This document shows positions 20,928 to 31,889 of a stretch of 64,000 nucleotides of DNA, one piece after another. Position numbers and translations under genes: made by a program. How positions within the stretch are numbered: the stretch's first letter is position 1; every line of letters starts with the position of its first letter. Origin of the DNA: Bretschneidera sinensis (taxonomy: Eukaryota; Streptophyta; Magnoliopsida; Brassicales; Akaniaceae); NCBI GenBank assembly GCA_023935145.1, contig CM043700.1:26727501-26791500 (forward strand), in the 5' to 3' direction. The notes beneath the pieces were generated by a model. The model saw only the letters and a list, made by a program, of their open reading frames with translations, searched no databases and had not been told where the DNA came from.

Positions 20928-23900
20928 ATGGCAGCAAATAGCTACTCTGAGGGACACTCTTATACTAGACCACCATTGTTCAATGGCTCAAATTATAACT
21001 ATTGGAAAAATAGAATGAAAATCTTCGTCGAATGACAAGATTACAATCTATAGAGAATTATAGAAGAAGGACCTAAAATTCCTTCAAAAGAAATAGTTAT
21101 TGGAGAGACTCTTCATACAATGCCTAAACTCAACACTGAGTTTACTGACGAGGATTGTAGAACGATGTCTCTCAATAGTAGAGCAACAAGCATGCTACAT
21201 TGTGCATTAGATATTTCTGAATATAACAAAATATCTGCATGCGTTTCTGCTAAAGAAATATGAGACAAATTGCAAGTCACATATGAAGGAACAAGTGAAG
21301 TAAAAAAGTCTAAAATTTACATGCTAATTTCTGAGTATGAATCTTTTAAGATGTCTCCTAACGAAACCATTTCCGAAATGCACTCACGATTCACTACTAT
21401 TATAAATGGTTTAAAATTGCTTGGCAAGAATATTGAGGAAGTTGAACTAACTAGAAAAATCTTAAGATCTCTGCCACCAGGATGGAAACCAAAGAGGACA
21501 GCCATTCAGGAGGCCAAAAATCTTGAAAAGCTTGATGTTGAGACGCTACTTGGGTCATTATTGACATACGAGATGGAAGAAATGACTCCCATCATCAATG
21601 ATGATGAGAAGAAGAAAAAGCAAATTGCTCTCAAAGCTTCTACGAGCAACAAAGAAAAGGAATTAGAATAAGAAGCAGAGAGCAGTGAAGAGGATGGTGA
21701 AATGGCTTTAATCACCAAACGATTCCATAAGTTCTTGAAGAAAAGCAAGAAACCTTACTCAAAGGATCCCACCTAAAAAAGGGAACCACTTATGTGCTAT
21801 GGCTGCAAAAAGCCAGGACATATAAAAGCTGATTGTCCGGTTTCAAACAAACCATACAAGGGCTTCAAGAAGAAAACTATGGTAGCAACTACCTGGAGCG
21901 ATGACGAAGAAGATGAGTCATCAGACAAAGAAATCAGATACGAGGAAATTGCCAACCTTTGTTTGATGGCAATCGATGATGAAAGTGAGGTAACATCTTC
22001 TCCCTCTTCAAAAAATAATATTATTACTAGTAGTGAAGAACTGCTAGAAGTCATAAATGAAATGCATGAAAAATTAAAGAAATTTGATTCTAGAAATTCT
22101 GTTCTTAAGAAAGAAGTATCATCTCTTTCTAAAGAAATGATAATTCTTAGAGAAGAAAAAGAAAAATTATCATCTTTACTGTATGATTTGTCTCAAGATT
22201 TTCTTAAAGATGAAAATGAGAATTTGAAAAATAATATTTCTGAATTAAACAGCACTATATCTAGACTTATGCTTGGTAAAGAAAAACTTGATGAAGTGCT
22301 TTCTTCCCAAAGATTAAGTGGAGGAAAATCTGGTGTAGGATATTCTCCATTGGGAAAACAAAAAACAAAAGAGAGCTTATTCATGAAAGCCTCTTGTGTA
22401 GATGGAGCTTCTACTTCAAAAGCTCATAGCATTGTTAAAAGCACTCCCTCGATAAATATTAGGAAGTCTAGAAACTTAAATGATCATACTAAATTGAAGC
22501 ATTCTAAAAATACTCATGCTTATATGTATGCTCATTCTAGAAATGCTCATACACATCCTAGAAATAATTATCATGCTCATTCTAGGAACAATGTGTATAA
22601 TCAAAGAATGCATTCTGCTCGTGCTCATCCTAGGAATTATTATCATGGGTATCCTAGAATGCATCATCATACTCTTTATAGAAATGACATGAATTTTCAT
22701 ACTCCTTACCATAGAAACATGTATCCTAGGAACTATTATCCTAAGGTTTATAGGAATTCACATGTAAGACATCCTAGAAATTTCTATGACTATCATGCTA
22801 GGACTGTGCATCATCAACTTGTTCATAGAGCACCTCATATTAAGAAAGTATGGGTCCCAAAAGGAACCGTATTTTCCAGGACTAACCCCAAAGGACCCAA
22901 GAAATTTTGAGTACCTAAAAGTGCTATCGTATATCCTTGTGTGATGTAGATTTGTCTTCACACCAAGGAGAAAGGTAACTGTTGGTACCTTGATAGCGGT
23001 TGCTTGAAGCATATGACCGGTGATAAAAGCGTATTCAATGAGCTAACTCTAAGAGATGGTGGACTTGTGACCATTGGAGACAATACTAAAATAAAGATCA
23101 TCGGGCATGGAAAAGTCGGTAATGATTTCTCAACCTTAGATAATGTATTGCTAGTACAAGGCCTTAAGCCAAATTTACTTAGCATTAGTCAATTATATGA
23201 CAAAGGATATAAAGTCACATTTGAGACCTCTCATTGTCTAGTTATAGACATCAAGAGGAACAAGATCAAATTCATTGGCCATAGACATGAAAATGTCTAT
23301 ATAGTTGATTTGAAATCTTTGCATTCCGATAATGAAAAATGTTTTCCTACTTTTAGTGAAAATCAATGGCTATGGCATAGAAGGCTTGGTCATGTAAACA
23401 TGAATTTGCTAAAAATTGTTTCAAGAAAAGATTTAGTTATTGGACTTTCTAAAATCAATTTTGAGAAAGACAAAATTTGCAATGCTTGTCAAATGGGAAA
23501 ACAATCTAGGATATCTTTTAAAGCAAAAAATGTAGTCTCAACTACTAGACCTTTGGAACTTTTGCATATGGACTTATTTGGTCCAATTAGTACCATTAGT
23601 CTAGGTGGCCATCAATATGCTCTTGTTATTGTTGATGACTATTCAAGATATACCTTTGTTATTTTTATTGCTTATAAGGATGAAGCTTTCAAAGGATTTG
23701 AAAAGTTTTGCAAAAAGGTACAAAATGAAAAATGAATTTGTATATCAAGCATAAGAAGTGATCATGGCAAAGAATTTGAAAATCAAAGCTTTTCAAAATT
23801 TTGTGATGAAAATGGAATTAATCACAACTTTTCAGCTCCTAGAACTCCTCAACAAAATGGAGTTGTTGAGAGGAAAAATAGAGTTCTAGAAGAATTTTCA

Positions 23901-26072
23901 AGAACAATGCTTTGTGAAAATAATTTACCAAAATATTTTTGGGCTGAAGCCGTGAATACTTCTTGCTATATTTTAAATAGAATTTTGATAAGGCCCTTGC
24001 TTGATAAAACACCATATGAACTATGAAAAGGGAGAAAGCCCAATATTTCCTATTTTCGTGCCTTTGGTAGTAAGTGTTTCATCTTAAATAACAATAAAAC
24101 TAACTTGGGTAAATTTGATTCCAAGACCGATGAAGGGATATTTTTAGGATATTCAACTACTAGTAAGGCTTATAGAGTTTTCAATAAGAGAACTCTAGTA
24201 GTAGAAGAATCTGTGCATGTAACTATTGATGAATCTAACCCAATAAGTAGTGGAGAAGTTTCCTTTAAAGATGATGCAGATTTTATTCCAAGAATGGGAA
24301 CTCCTACTCCCATTGTTGACCCAAAAGTGAGTTCTTCTCAAACAAATGAAGGGATGGCAACTCCCAATTTGGACCAACCATCCTCAAGTTAACAAGAGGA
24401 AAATCTACCTAAGGATTGGAGGTATGTAAATCATTATCCAATTGATCAAGTAATTGGTGATCCTTCACAAAGGGTAAAAACTCGCTCTTCCATTAGAAAT
24501 ATTTGCAATTTTGTAGCTTATTTGTCTCAAGTAGAACCTAAGACATTTATAGAAGCTGAAAAAGATAATGATTGGATCATTGCAATGCAGGAAGAGATAA
24601 ATCAATTTGAGAGAAACGATGTTTGGAAACTAGTTCCAAGACCTAAAGAACATTCAATTATTGGAACTAAATGGGTATATAGAAATAAAATGGATGAAAA
24701 TGGTATAGTAACTAGAAATAAGGCTAGACTAGTTGCTAAGGGATATAACCAAGAGGAAGGAATAGATTTTGATGAAACTTATGCTCCTGTAGCTAGATTA
24801 GAAGCTATTCGAATGTTATTAGCCTTTGCATGCTTTAATAAATTCAAGCTATTTCAAATGGATGTGAAAAGTGCCTTTTTAAATGGCTTTATAGAAGAAG
24901 AGGTTTATGTTGAACAACCTCTTGGATTTGAAAATCCTAGTCTTCCAAATCATGTCTATAAACTTTCTAAAGCTTTATATGGGTTGAAGCAAGCTCCAAG
25001 AGCATGGTATGAAAGATTAAGTAAATTTTTGATTAACAATGATTTTGTAAGAGGTAAAATAGACACAACTCTCTTCACAAAAACTCACAAGAATGACACT
25101 TTGATAGTTCAAATATATGTTGATGATATTATATTTGGTGCTACTAATGAATCTATGTGTCAAGAGTTTGCAAAGTGCATGCAAGGTGAATTTGAAATGA
25201 GCATGATAGGAGAACTTACCTACTTCCTTGGACTGCAAATCAAGCAACTAAAAAGAGGTATCTTCATCAATCAACAAAAGTACATCAAAGATCTACTAAA
25301 AAGGTTCGGGATGGAAAGCTCAAAGCTAATTGGAACACCTATGAGCACAACCACCAAACTTGATCTTGATGAAGGAGGTAAAACTGTAGATTCTAAATAT
25401 TATAGAAGCATGATAGGTGCTTTACTATATTTGACTGCAAGTAGACCTGATATAATGTTCAGTGTATGCATATGTGCTAGATTTCAATCTAATCCTAAGG
25501 AATCACATGTAGTTGCAGTAAAAAGAATCCTTAGATATCTACAAGGGACCCAAACCATAGGATTATGGTACTCTAGATAATCATTTTTTGAGCTAGTAGG
25601 ATATTCAGATGCTGATTTTACTGGATGTAGGTTAGATAGAAAGAGCACAAGTGGAACATGCCAATTCTTAGGTGCTATGTTAACTTCTTGGTTCTCCAAG
25701 AAACAGAATTCAGTTGCACTATCAACCGCTGAGGCGGAATATGTAGCAGCTGGCAGTTGTTGTGCCCAAGTATTATGGATGAAACAACAACTAGAAGACT
25801 ATGGCATGAGTCTAAAAAATATTCCTATATTTTGTGATAATACTAGTGCCATCAACCTAACCAAAAATCCTATTTAGCACTCTAGAACCAAACATATAGA
25901 GATTAGACATCATTTCCTAAGAGATTATGCTCAAAAAGGTGATATAAGATTAGAATTCATACCTTCAGAAGATCAAATTGCTGATATTCTTACGAAACCC
26001 TTAAGTGAAGCTAGTTTTTGTAAGATTAGAATGTTGATGGGATTGCTTGATTTTGATAAACTAATTGTTTGA
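20928..26072 (+). pseudogene. Copia gag-pol polyprotein with 12 in-frame stops
   Basis: A single reading frame runs from the ATG at 20928 to a stop at 26070-26072 (1714 codons) with no frameshift. In-frame stops occur at 21033, 21051, 21261, 21669, 21774, 22908, 22947, 23733, 24024, 24390, 25578 and 25875. In order: gag; zinc knuckle CYGCKKPGHIKADC (21795); a coiled-coil, then a His/Tyr/Arg/Asn-rich segment (about 22480-22860); protease active site LDSG (about 22990); integrase with HRRLGH..H, CNAC and the DD-E residues (23370-23880); reverse transcriptase with YVDDI (about 25118); RNase H with STAEAEYVA (about 25720). Several stops replace expected Trp or Gln codons, as expected from C-to-T change. 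Products would act in virus-like particles; this copy cannot make the whole polyprotein. Confidence 0.9.
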
Positions 26073-26213
26073 TTGCATCTCATTTCATCATTTGCAAGTT
26101 TGACATTGAGTGATAGAGTATTAATTCATGTTTAATTATTCCCCTCACTCAAAAATGTCATAGATAAACAAAATCGTGCTAAAAAATTCAGGACTGGAAA
26201 TTTTACTCAGGAT

Positions 26214-26553
26214 CCAGTCGACTGATAAATGTGCTCAAGTCGACTGGTAAGTCTCTGCCTGATCTTCCAGTCGACTGGCACTTTTGACCCAGTCGACTGG
26301 TAATTCTCTGCCAAATATTCCAGACGACTGGTAAGTCTTCTCCAGTCGTTTATAAGATCAAATCCTATTTGGAGCCAATTTTTTGAAAAAAAACCCTTGT
26401 CCTCCAGTCGACTGGTAAAGATAGCCCAGTCGACTGGTAACTCACTGCCAGTTTACCCATTCGACTGGTAAGTTTACCCAGTCGACTGGTAAAGAAGCTG
26501 TTCATCTTTTCAAAGGGACCCAGTCGACTGGTATATCGACCCCAGTCGACTGG
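26214..26553. repeat. Internal array of CCAGTCGACTGG palindromes
   Basis: About twelve copies, seven exact and the others with one or two changes (for example CCAGACGACTGG, CCATTCGACTGG), in the 700-bp gap between the RNase H stop and the extra ORF. Spacers are unrelated to those of the LTR arrays apart from words such as GGTATCTCGACC/GGTATATCGACC. The last site ends 12 bp before a TATA box. Confidence 0.9.
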
Positions 26554-26564
26554 TATCGCGATTC

Positions 26565-26572
26565 TATAAAAG
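26565..26572 (+). promoter_or_regulatory. Possible internal promoter of the extra ORF
   Basis: TATAAAAG lies directly after the palindrome array and about 200 bp before the ATG at 26773. The arrangement (palindromes, then TATA, then leader) copies the LTR promoter. A separate transcript for the extra ORF is inferred, not shown. Confidence 0.5.
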
Positions 26573-26772
26573 GGACTGTTCATTTTCGCCATTTTCAAAG
26601 AGCCCAAGCTTTCTCTCTCTAGAAAAATTCATCATTTTGATCCAAAAACCATCCAAATCCCTTCTAAACACACCGATCTACACATTCCTAAAGAGATTTT
26701 TAACTTTCTACGGTTAAAATCTCTCATTTTTACCAAAATCCTTTTTTTCCAAAAACTCCAGATTTCTCTAAA

Positions 26773-28029
26773 ATGAGTGACAAAATCCGTATTAAACTCA
26801 CAACAAGTGGACCTAATGCGCCTAAAAAGCCAAGGTCTTCAAAACCTTCTGCTTCGGAGTCGAAAGGGAAGGGAATAGCAGGCTCATCCAGCAAGTAGCC
26901 CAGAACAGAGCTGGAGCAGACTCTGTTTTATAGCCCAGCGGCTCACAAGAGGTATAATTCTATAATCCGTCATAAGAAAATCATGACGGGTAGAGTCGTT
27001 GATTTTGACTCTATTCGCCATGGTAATTTCGATATTCTACCAGCCTTTGAGGCAATAAATCTGACCCCATTGATCAGAATTCATGAAAAGTATTACCCGC
27101 GACTAATTCACCAATTCTATGCGAACTTGGTGAAACCTAGTCCTATGGCTCTGAGATTCAGAACCAGAGTTAGCGGTGTGGAGTTTGAGGTCAACACTGA
27201 CCTCTTGATGAGCATTCTGAGAATCCCTATAAGGGGGGTTCAATGGAGTCTGGATGAATGGCCAGACAACTTTGAAGTTGAGGAGGCCTGTCGGATAGTC
27301 AGGGGCGACCCTAACTATGTGTACAGACCCACTACATTTCACACATGTAGTGACTTGCCCCTCGACTCAAAGATGTTTCAGTTGATTGTTAGTTGGACCA
27401 TCCATCCGAGACTCGGAAGTCGAGGGTATCTATCTAAAATAGATATGGTATTGATTTAATGCCTAAAATCTGGGCACCACTTCAATATATATCCTCTGCT
27501 GCTCGCCAACATGATAAACGGCGAAGCAAACGACTCTGGGTATCTTCCTTATGGGATGCTCATTACGCTCATCCTCCAGCACTTCCGGGTACCTTTGCTT
27601 GCCTCCGAGGCTCAGGATATCGGATTGACGGACATCATCAACATCTCATCTCTGAAAAAGATGGGATGTACTGTTCGTGAAGGGTTCCTCTATCCGAAGG
27701 TCGGGAAGCGCCTAAGGATCCGAGAGGATGCGAGTGACAGTGATGAGGATGCTGATACGGCTGCTGAGATGGAGATGGATACCCGAGCACCTCCCATTGG
27801 TGACTCGAGTACCGGTCATACTAGTTATGGTGACATCCTATGAGCTATCACGAGTCTTCAGATGACGATGGAGTCCGGTTTTCAGTCCATGCAGTCTGAT
27901 TACCAGAGGCTGAGCTCCTTCATAGACCACCTACGGGACGACTTCGAGTTACATCGAGAGCACACCGAGGGTTCCCTGGTTGAGATTAGGGAACTTCTTC
28001 ATGACAGCTCGAACTCTCCCGCACCTTGA
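26773..28029 (+). pseudogene. Extra ORF after pol, plant transposon-protein domain
   Basis: One frame of 418 codons from ATG 26773 to the stop at 28027, broken by three in-frame stops (26896, 27457, 27841) and no frameshift. The N-terminus is basic and Ser/Lys-rich (MSDKIRIKLTTSGP). The central part has YYPRLIHQFYANL, FEVNTDLLMSILRIP, a gap, then LPLDSKMFQLIVSW and YGMLITLILQHFRVPL, the layout of the domain also seen in the Gypsy remnant at 1660-2570. The C-terminus is acidic (DASDSDEDAD) with a heptad-like tail after the last stop. It is not a typical envelope: no signal peptide or transmembrane segment is visible. Function unknown; DNA binding is a hypothesis from the adjacent palindromes. 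Confidence 0.75.
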
Positions 28030-28687
28030 GTCTCTATCTTTTATCTGTACTTAGCACTTTTCCAGTTCTTATAACATAGCACGGACATCTCATGTACTAT
28101 TTTTTCTTAGTTATGGCTCTGTGAAGCCCTACTTGTATTGACTTTTTCTCTATGATGATGTATTACTATTAGCCATATTTCTTGCATTTATTTATGCTAT
28201 TTATAATATGTTAGCACTGTTTCAAAACTCTGTTTGGTCACTAAAACTGCTATAAAATGCTTATACGCTTGAAAACTTCCAGTTCTTCCCGGGAAGGCTT
28301 CTGGGATTCGAATGAAGCCAAATCTTCGCGTACAACTTTGTTTTCTTATAATCTATTTGACTGTATTGGCTAAGTAGCTTATTTTTTATGTTATGCCCCC
28401 TTTGGTTGCTGTTGTCAAAACGGGGGAGAAAAATGATAAAAACGAGAAAATCTAAGTAAAATGCAACCAATGCATAGATTTAGGGGGAGCATTGCTCCAT
28501 AACTTTGTCAAAATGTTTATTGATTGGTTGAGTTTGATTCTAGATTGGTTGAAAGAAATATAAACTGTGTTTGCTTGTTTACAGTGTGGTTTTACTCGAA
28601 AAACAGAGGAGACTCTGTCCAAATTTTTGTAAAATCCTATCACATAGTTTTTAAAACTGTTTTTACATTATTAGTTTTGTCATCATC
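28030..28687 (+). other. 3' untranslated part of the SIRE-like Copia
   Basis: AT-rich sequence between the extra ORF and the polypurine tract. It holds GGGGGAGAAAAATG at about 28422 and TTAGGGGGAGCATTG at about 28480, purine-rich words that could be additional polypurine tracts. No coding content. Confidence 0.6.
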
Positions 28688-28701
28688 AAAAAGAAGGAGA
28701 T
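28688..28701 (+). promoter_or_regulatory. Polypurine tract of the SIRE-like Copia
   Basis: CAAAAAGAAGGAGAT immediately precedes the TG of the 3' LTR at 28702, the usual place of plus-strand priming. Confidence 0.8.
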
Positions 28702-29950
28702 TGTTGACCCTCGCCCGTATTTTAATGATGGCAAAACACAACTGTTATTTAACTAACATGTTTAAACTAAGTTGTATTAAGGATCAAACACATTCAACCA
28801 AGGAACAAAGTGCAAAAACTCGAACCAAATCAAGTATCAAGTGAAGACTGAAGATCTAGAATAGGTCTTAAGGTTTAGAACCAATATAAGTCTCACTCAT
28901 ACATTGTATTAGCTTGTTCAAAGGCTCAAACACAAAAGATTTTTCTAAAACCATTATTTTTAAAATGTTTTTGATGAAAAACAGAAGAAAAACTGGGTTG
29001 GAAGACAACCCAGTCGACTGGGTACATATACCAGTCGACTGGTATATGGGTCAGAAGGTACCCAGTCGACTGGATGAATTAACCCAGTCGACTGGTACTT
29101 TGACCAGTAAGTCTCCAGTCGACTGGATGAAACAACCCAGTCGACTAGTAAAATAGACAGAAAGTCCCCAGTCGACTGGATGATATATACCAGTCGACTG
29201 GATACCCAAAAGGTCTGAAAACGGGTATTTTTCAAGTGAACCTGGTCGACTGGTATCTCGACCCAGTCGACTGGTAATTCAAAAATATGACCGTTGGACT
29301 CCAAATCTGAACGTTTTAAAGTAAATCTTTTTCAAATTAAAGTCCTAAACAGCCATATTAATTGATTGCTATATAAACTCATTCAGTTAAGCATTCAATA
29401 AAAAGCTGCACATATTCAAAAAGAGTTGATATCACATAATCAAGTTTTTATACTCTTGAAACACAAAAAGCTTTGAAATAATCTTATTGAGCCATTTCTT
29501 CAAGCTTTACTTTGAAAGAGAGACATTTCTGTTGTAATAAGCTTTCATTTGCTGTTTCTCTACCTTTTACTTTACGCCATCTTTGTAAAGGGATTACTTC
29601 CGAGAGGAAGGGGAAACTTCCGAAATGAAGGGGATTTTTCGGTTTAAGCAATTCCTATAATTTGCTTGTGTACGGTTTATGCAACACCCGGCTAAGTTGT
29701 GCGACTAAGTTTTCTTAGTGGATTACTTCAAGGTGTTCCTTGAAGAGAGTGGACGTAGGGTCGGAACGAATTCGATATTGTCGAACCACTATAACTGTGT
29801 TTGCATCCTCTTTCCTTAAACTCTTTATTTACAGCTCATTACTTGTGCTTATTATCTATTGCTTGTTAGTTTTTATAAACTTATATTAATTCCGCTAAAA
29901 GTTTTTAAAAACCCAATTCACCCCCCCTCTTGGGTTGAAACCTCGAGCTA
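28702..29950 (+). repeat. 3' LTR of the SIRE-like Copia
   Basis: Starts TGTTGACCCTCGCCCG and ends CCTCGAGCTA. It carries the same ten-palindrome array at 29010-29274 (two sites changed: CCAGTCGACTAG and CTGGTCGACTGG) and the TATA box at 29370-29377. About 2.2 % different from the 5' LTR by eye. Confidence 0.88.
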
Positions 29951-30932
29951 ATTCCTTTCCTCATAAATCACATCAAATTATCAATCATAGCTTGTCAAGA
30001 TTCACTAAATTTTATCTCCTCATAAATCATATCAAAACATCAACCATAGCTCATCAAGAATTTCAATTATCGCTTTTATTATTAAATCCACTTATTATTC
30101 CAAAAATATTATTTCTCATAAAATAATTCTCTACACATCCACTATTCCTATCACACATATCAACCAACTTTCATCTATCACCAAAGCATAAATTAATAAT
30201 TTATTCTAATATTATCACTAGATATTTCATATTTATCTTAATTATTTAAAGTAAATCTAACTCACCACGTAGCACTTAGAGCTACCCGTGGATTACCTCA
30301 TTGCCTTTCTTGCTCCTCTCAGCAATTTCCCTTGGTTGCTGATCGTCAACACCTGACATAATATTTATATTAAAATTTCTAATTATTTCTTCAATTCTTC
30401 CATAATTTATACCCTTTGAAAATTCTCACTTTGTATGCTAAAATTTCAAAAATAAACTTCACGTTATTATCCTCTGTTTTTCTTAGAGTTTCCCGTGATT
30501 CTCTATAAAATTATTCCGTAAACTCCTTCAAAATTTTGTTCTTTCAACATTTTTTTCAGTTCCCAAGTGTTTAAAAAAATAGAATAATTGAAGGAAAACC
30601 AAACAGGATTTTTAAGTAACGAATGAATAAAGGAAATTATATATATATGTAATCTAACCTACTGTTACCCACTGCCACCCAACATTACATGTGGAAATCA
30701 TGCAAAGACTTAACATCTCTTGACAACACCTGGATTCCAGGTGTTGTCATATTTTTTTGTGTTTTTTTTCGTTTATTTTGTAATTACGCCTCCACGCGTC
30801 TAGTTTTTTTTTTCAAAAGAATTATTTTATTCAATACTAAATCCTTCACGTATATATATTATATTATTTTAATTTCAAGTCATATTTATTAAATTATTTT
30901 TTTACCCTTACTTTACGAATATGGGTACTACA
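29951..30932 (-). mobile_element. Solo LTR of a Tekay-type Gypsy, second part
   Basis: Continues the LTR interrupted at 19622 and ends TACGAATATGGGTACTACA, matching the ends of the intact LTRs (ACGGGTATTACA). It includes ACTCACCACGTAGCACTTAGA and GCTACCCGTGGATTACCTC shared with 49566-49605 and 56523-56562. Confidence 0.8.
30722..30748. repeat. 27-base near-perfect palindrome in the solo LTR
   Basis: GACAACACCTGGA and its exact reverse complement are separated by one T. The intact Gypsy has a shorter hairpin at the same place in one LTR (GCAGGTGTTGCCACCTGC, about 57056-57073) and lacks it in the other. It may be a transcript hairpin or a deletion-prone palindrome. Confidence 0.85.
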
Positions 30933-31889
30933 ACCTAGGCCTAAGCAGAATGATTAGCTAATCCCTCTCATTTCGTATACCGAAACACGAACCCTTAATC
31001 TCTAATCATAGAACCAAAATGGAGTTAAATTGAGGGCTTCTTATCTTTCACTCAAAAGGTAAGTGACAACTCCCCCACCCAACAAGTCATGGGCTTTGGC
31101 CCATGAATCTTTTCATGGGGCTTTAAGGAAGGAAATAAAACCTTAAATTGTTAAAAAAAAAAAAAAAAAAAAAAGCTCATAAGGCACACGAAAGGTAAAA
31201 CCTTGTTCGCCTCTTTGATGATCCATTGCCTTGTCCCACTTCGATCCGTACCCTCTTTCACTATTGGGGATGAGAGCTTTGGATAATGAGCCTGAGTTAT
31301 GAGGGCACAAAGGGTGCGAAAGGCGAGAATTCTACATTATTATAGTCACTTATTCCATCCTAGTCAATGGAACAATGATAAATTTCTTCCATTCTTCAAG
31401 GGGACTCCGTCATGATGACCATCTTTCCCTGTATTTATTTATCTTTACCTCGAAACTCTTAGTAGTTCTCCAAAAATTTGAATCCCTTCATCTCCTCTAA
31501 GGAGTTCCCATACCTCACCCAATATCCCATTTGTTGTTGATGATTATTACTTCTTTTCAATGCCATCTTGCCATCAATTGCTCACATCACTGATATCCTC
31601 TATTTTAAATTGTGACTGCGGTCTCAAATATGGTCGCGTGGCGTTTATCGCAGTTGCGGACATCACAGTCATGGATAACGATTGTTACGAGCATCACAAC
31701 TGTGGATAACTGATGTCATGGTCCATTGTAGTTGCTACGAATTGTCATACCGTTTGTCACGATCGTAACACGCCGTTATAGCCACGAATACCACTTTCCC
31801 TTAAATAGCAATAGATAGCGATCACAGCACTTGCTGCTACCTAGCAAGTATTCAGGATGTTATCTAAATTTCAAAATTTCTAAAACCAT
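30933..31889. other. Intergenic DNA, no gene seen
   Basis: Contains CATGGGCTTTGGCCCATG, a hairpin at about 31089-31106, and an A run at about 31151-31173. A GC-richer stretch at 31560-31850 has no coding pattern that I recognise. Confidence 0.45.

Larger units (their letters stand above)
19623..29950 (+). mobile_element. Complete SIRE-like Copia retrotransposon with extra ORF
   Basis: A 10.3-kb element with LTRs at 19623-20870 and 28702-29950, a tRNA-iMet primer site, gag-protease-integrase-RT-RNase H in Copia order, a palindrome array, a second ORF and a polypurine tract. The target duplication is ATTC (19619-19622 and 29951-29954), or AATTC depending on how the LTR-terminal A is assigned. 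Size, long LTRs and an extra ORF after pol fit the SIRE/Maximus lineage. By eye the LTRs differ at about 28 of 1248 positions. All coding frames contain stops, so it could move only with help from another copy. It sits inside a Gypsy solo LTR. Confidence 0.9.

Noticed and set aside
22476..22712. Minus-strand Met/Ile-rich frame
   Set aside because: It is the antisense shadow of the His/Tyr/Arg/Asn-rich tract of Copia gag-pol.
26773..28029. Extra Copia ORF as a retroviral-type envelope gene
   Set aside because: SIRE-lineage extra ORFs have been called envelope-like, but here I see no signal peptide, transmembrane segment or cleavage site, and the motifs fit the plant transposon-protein domain better.
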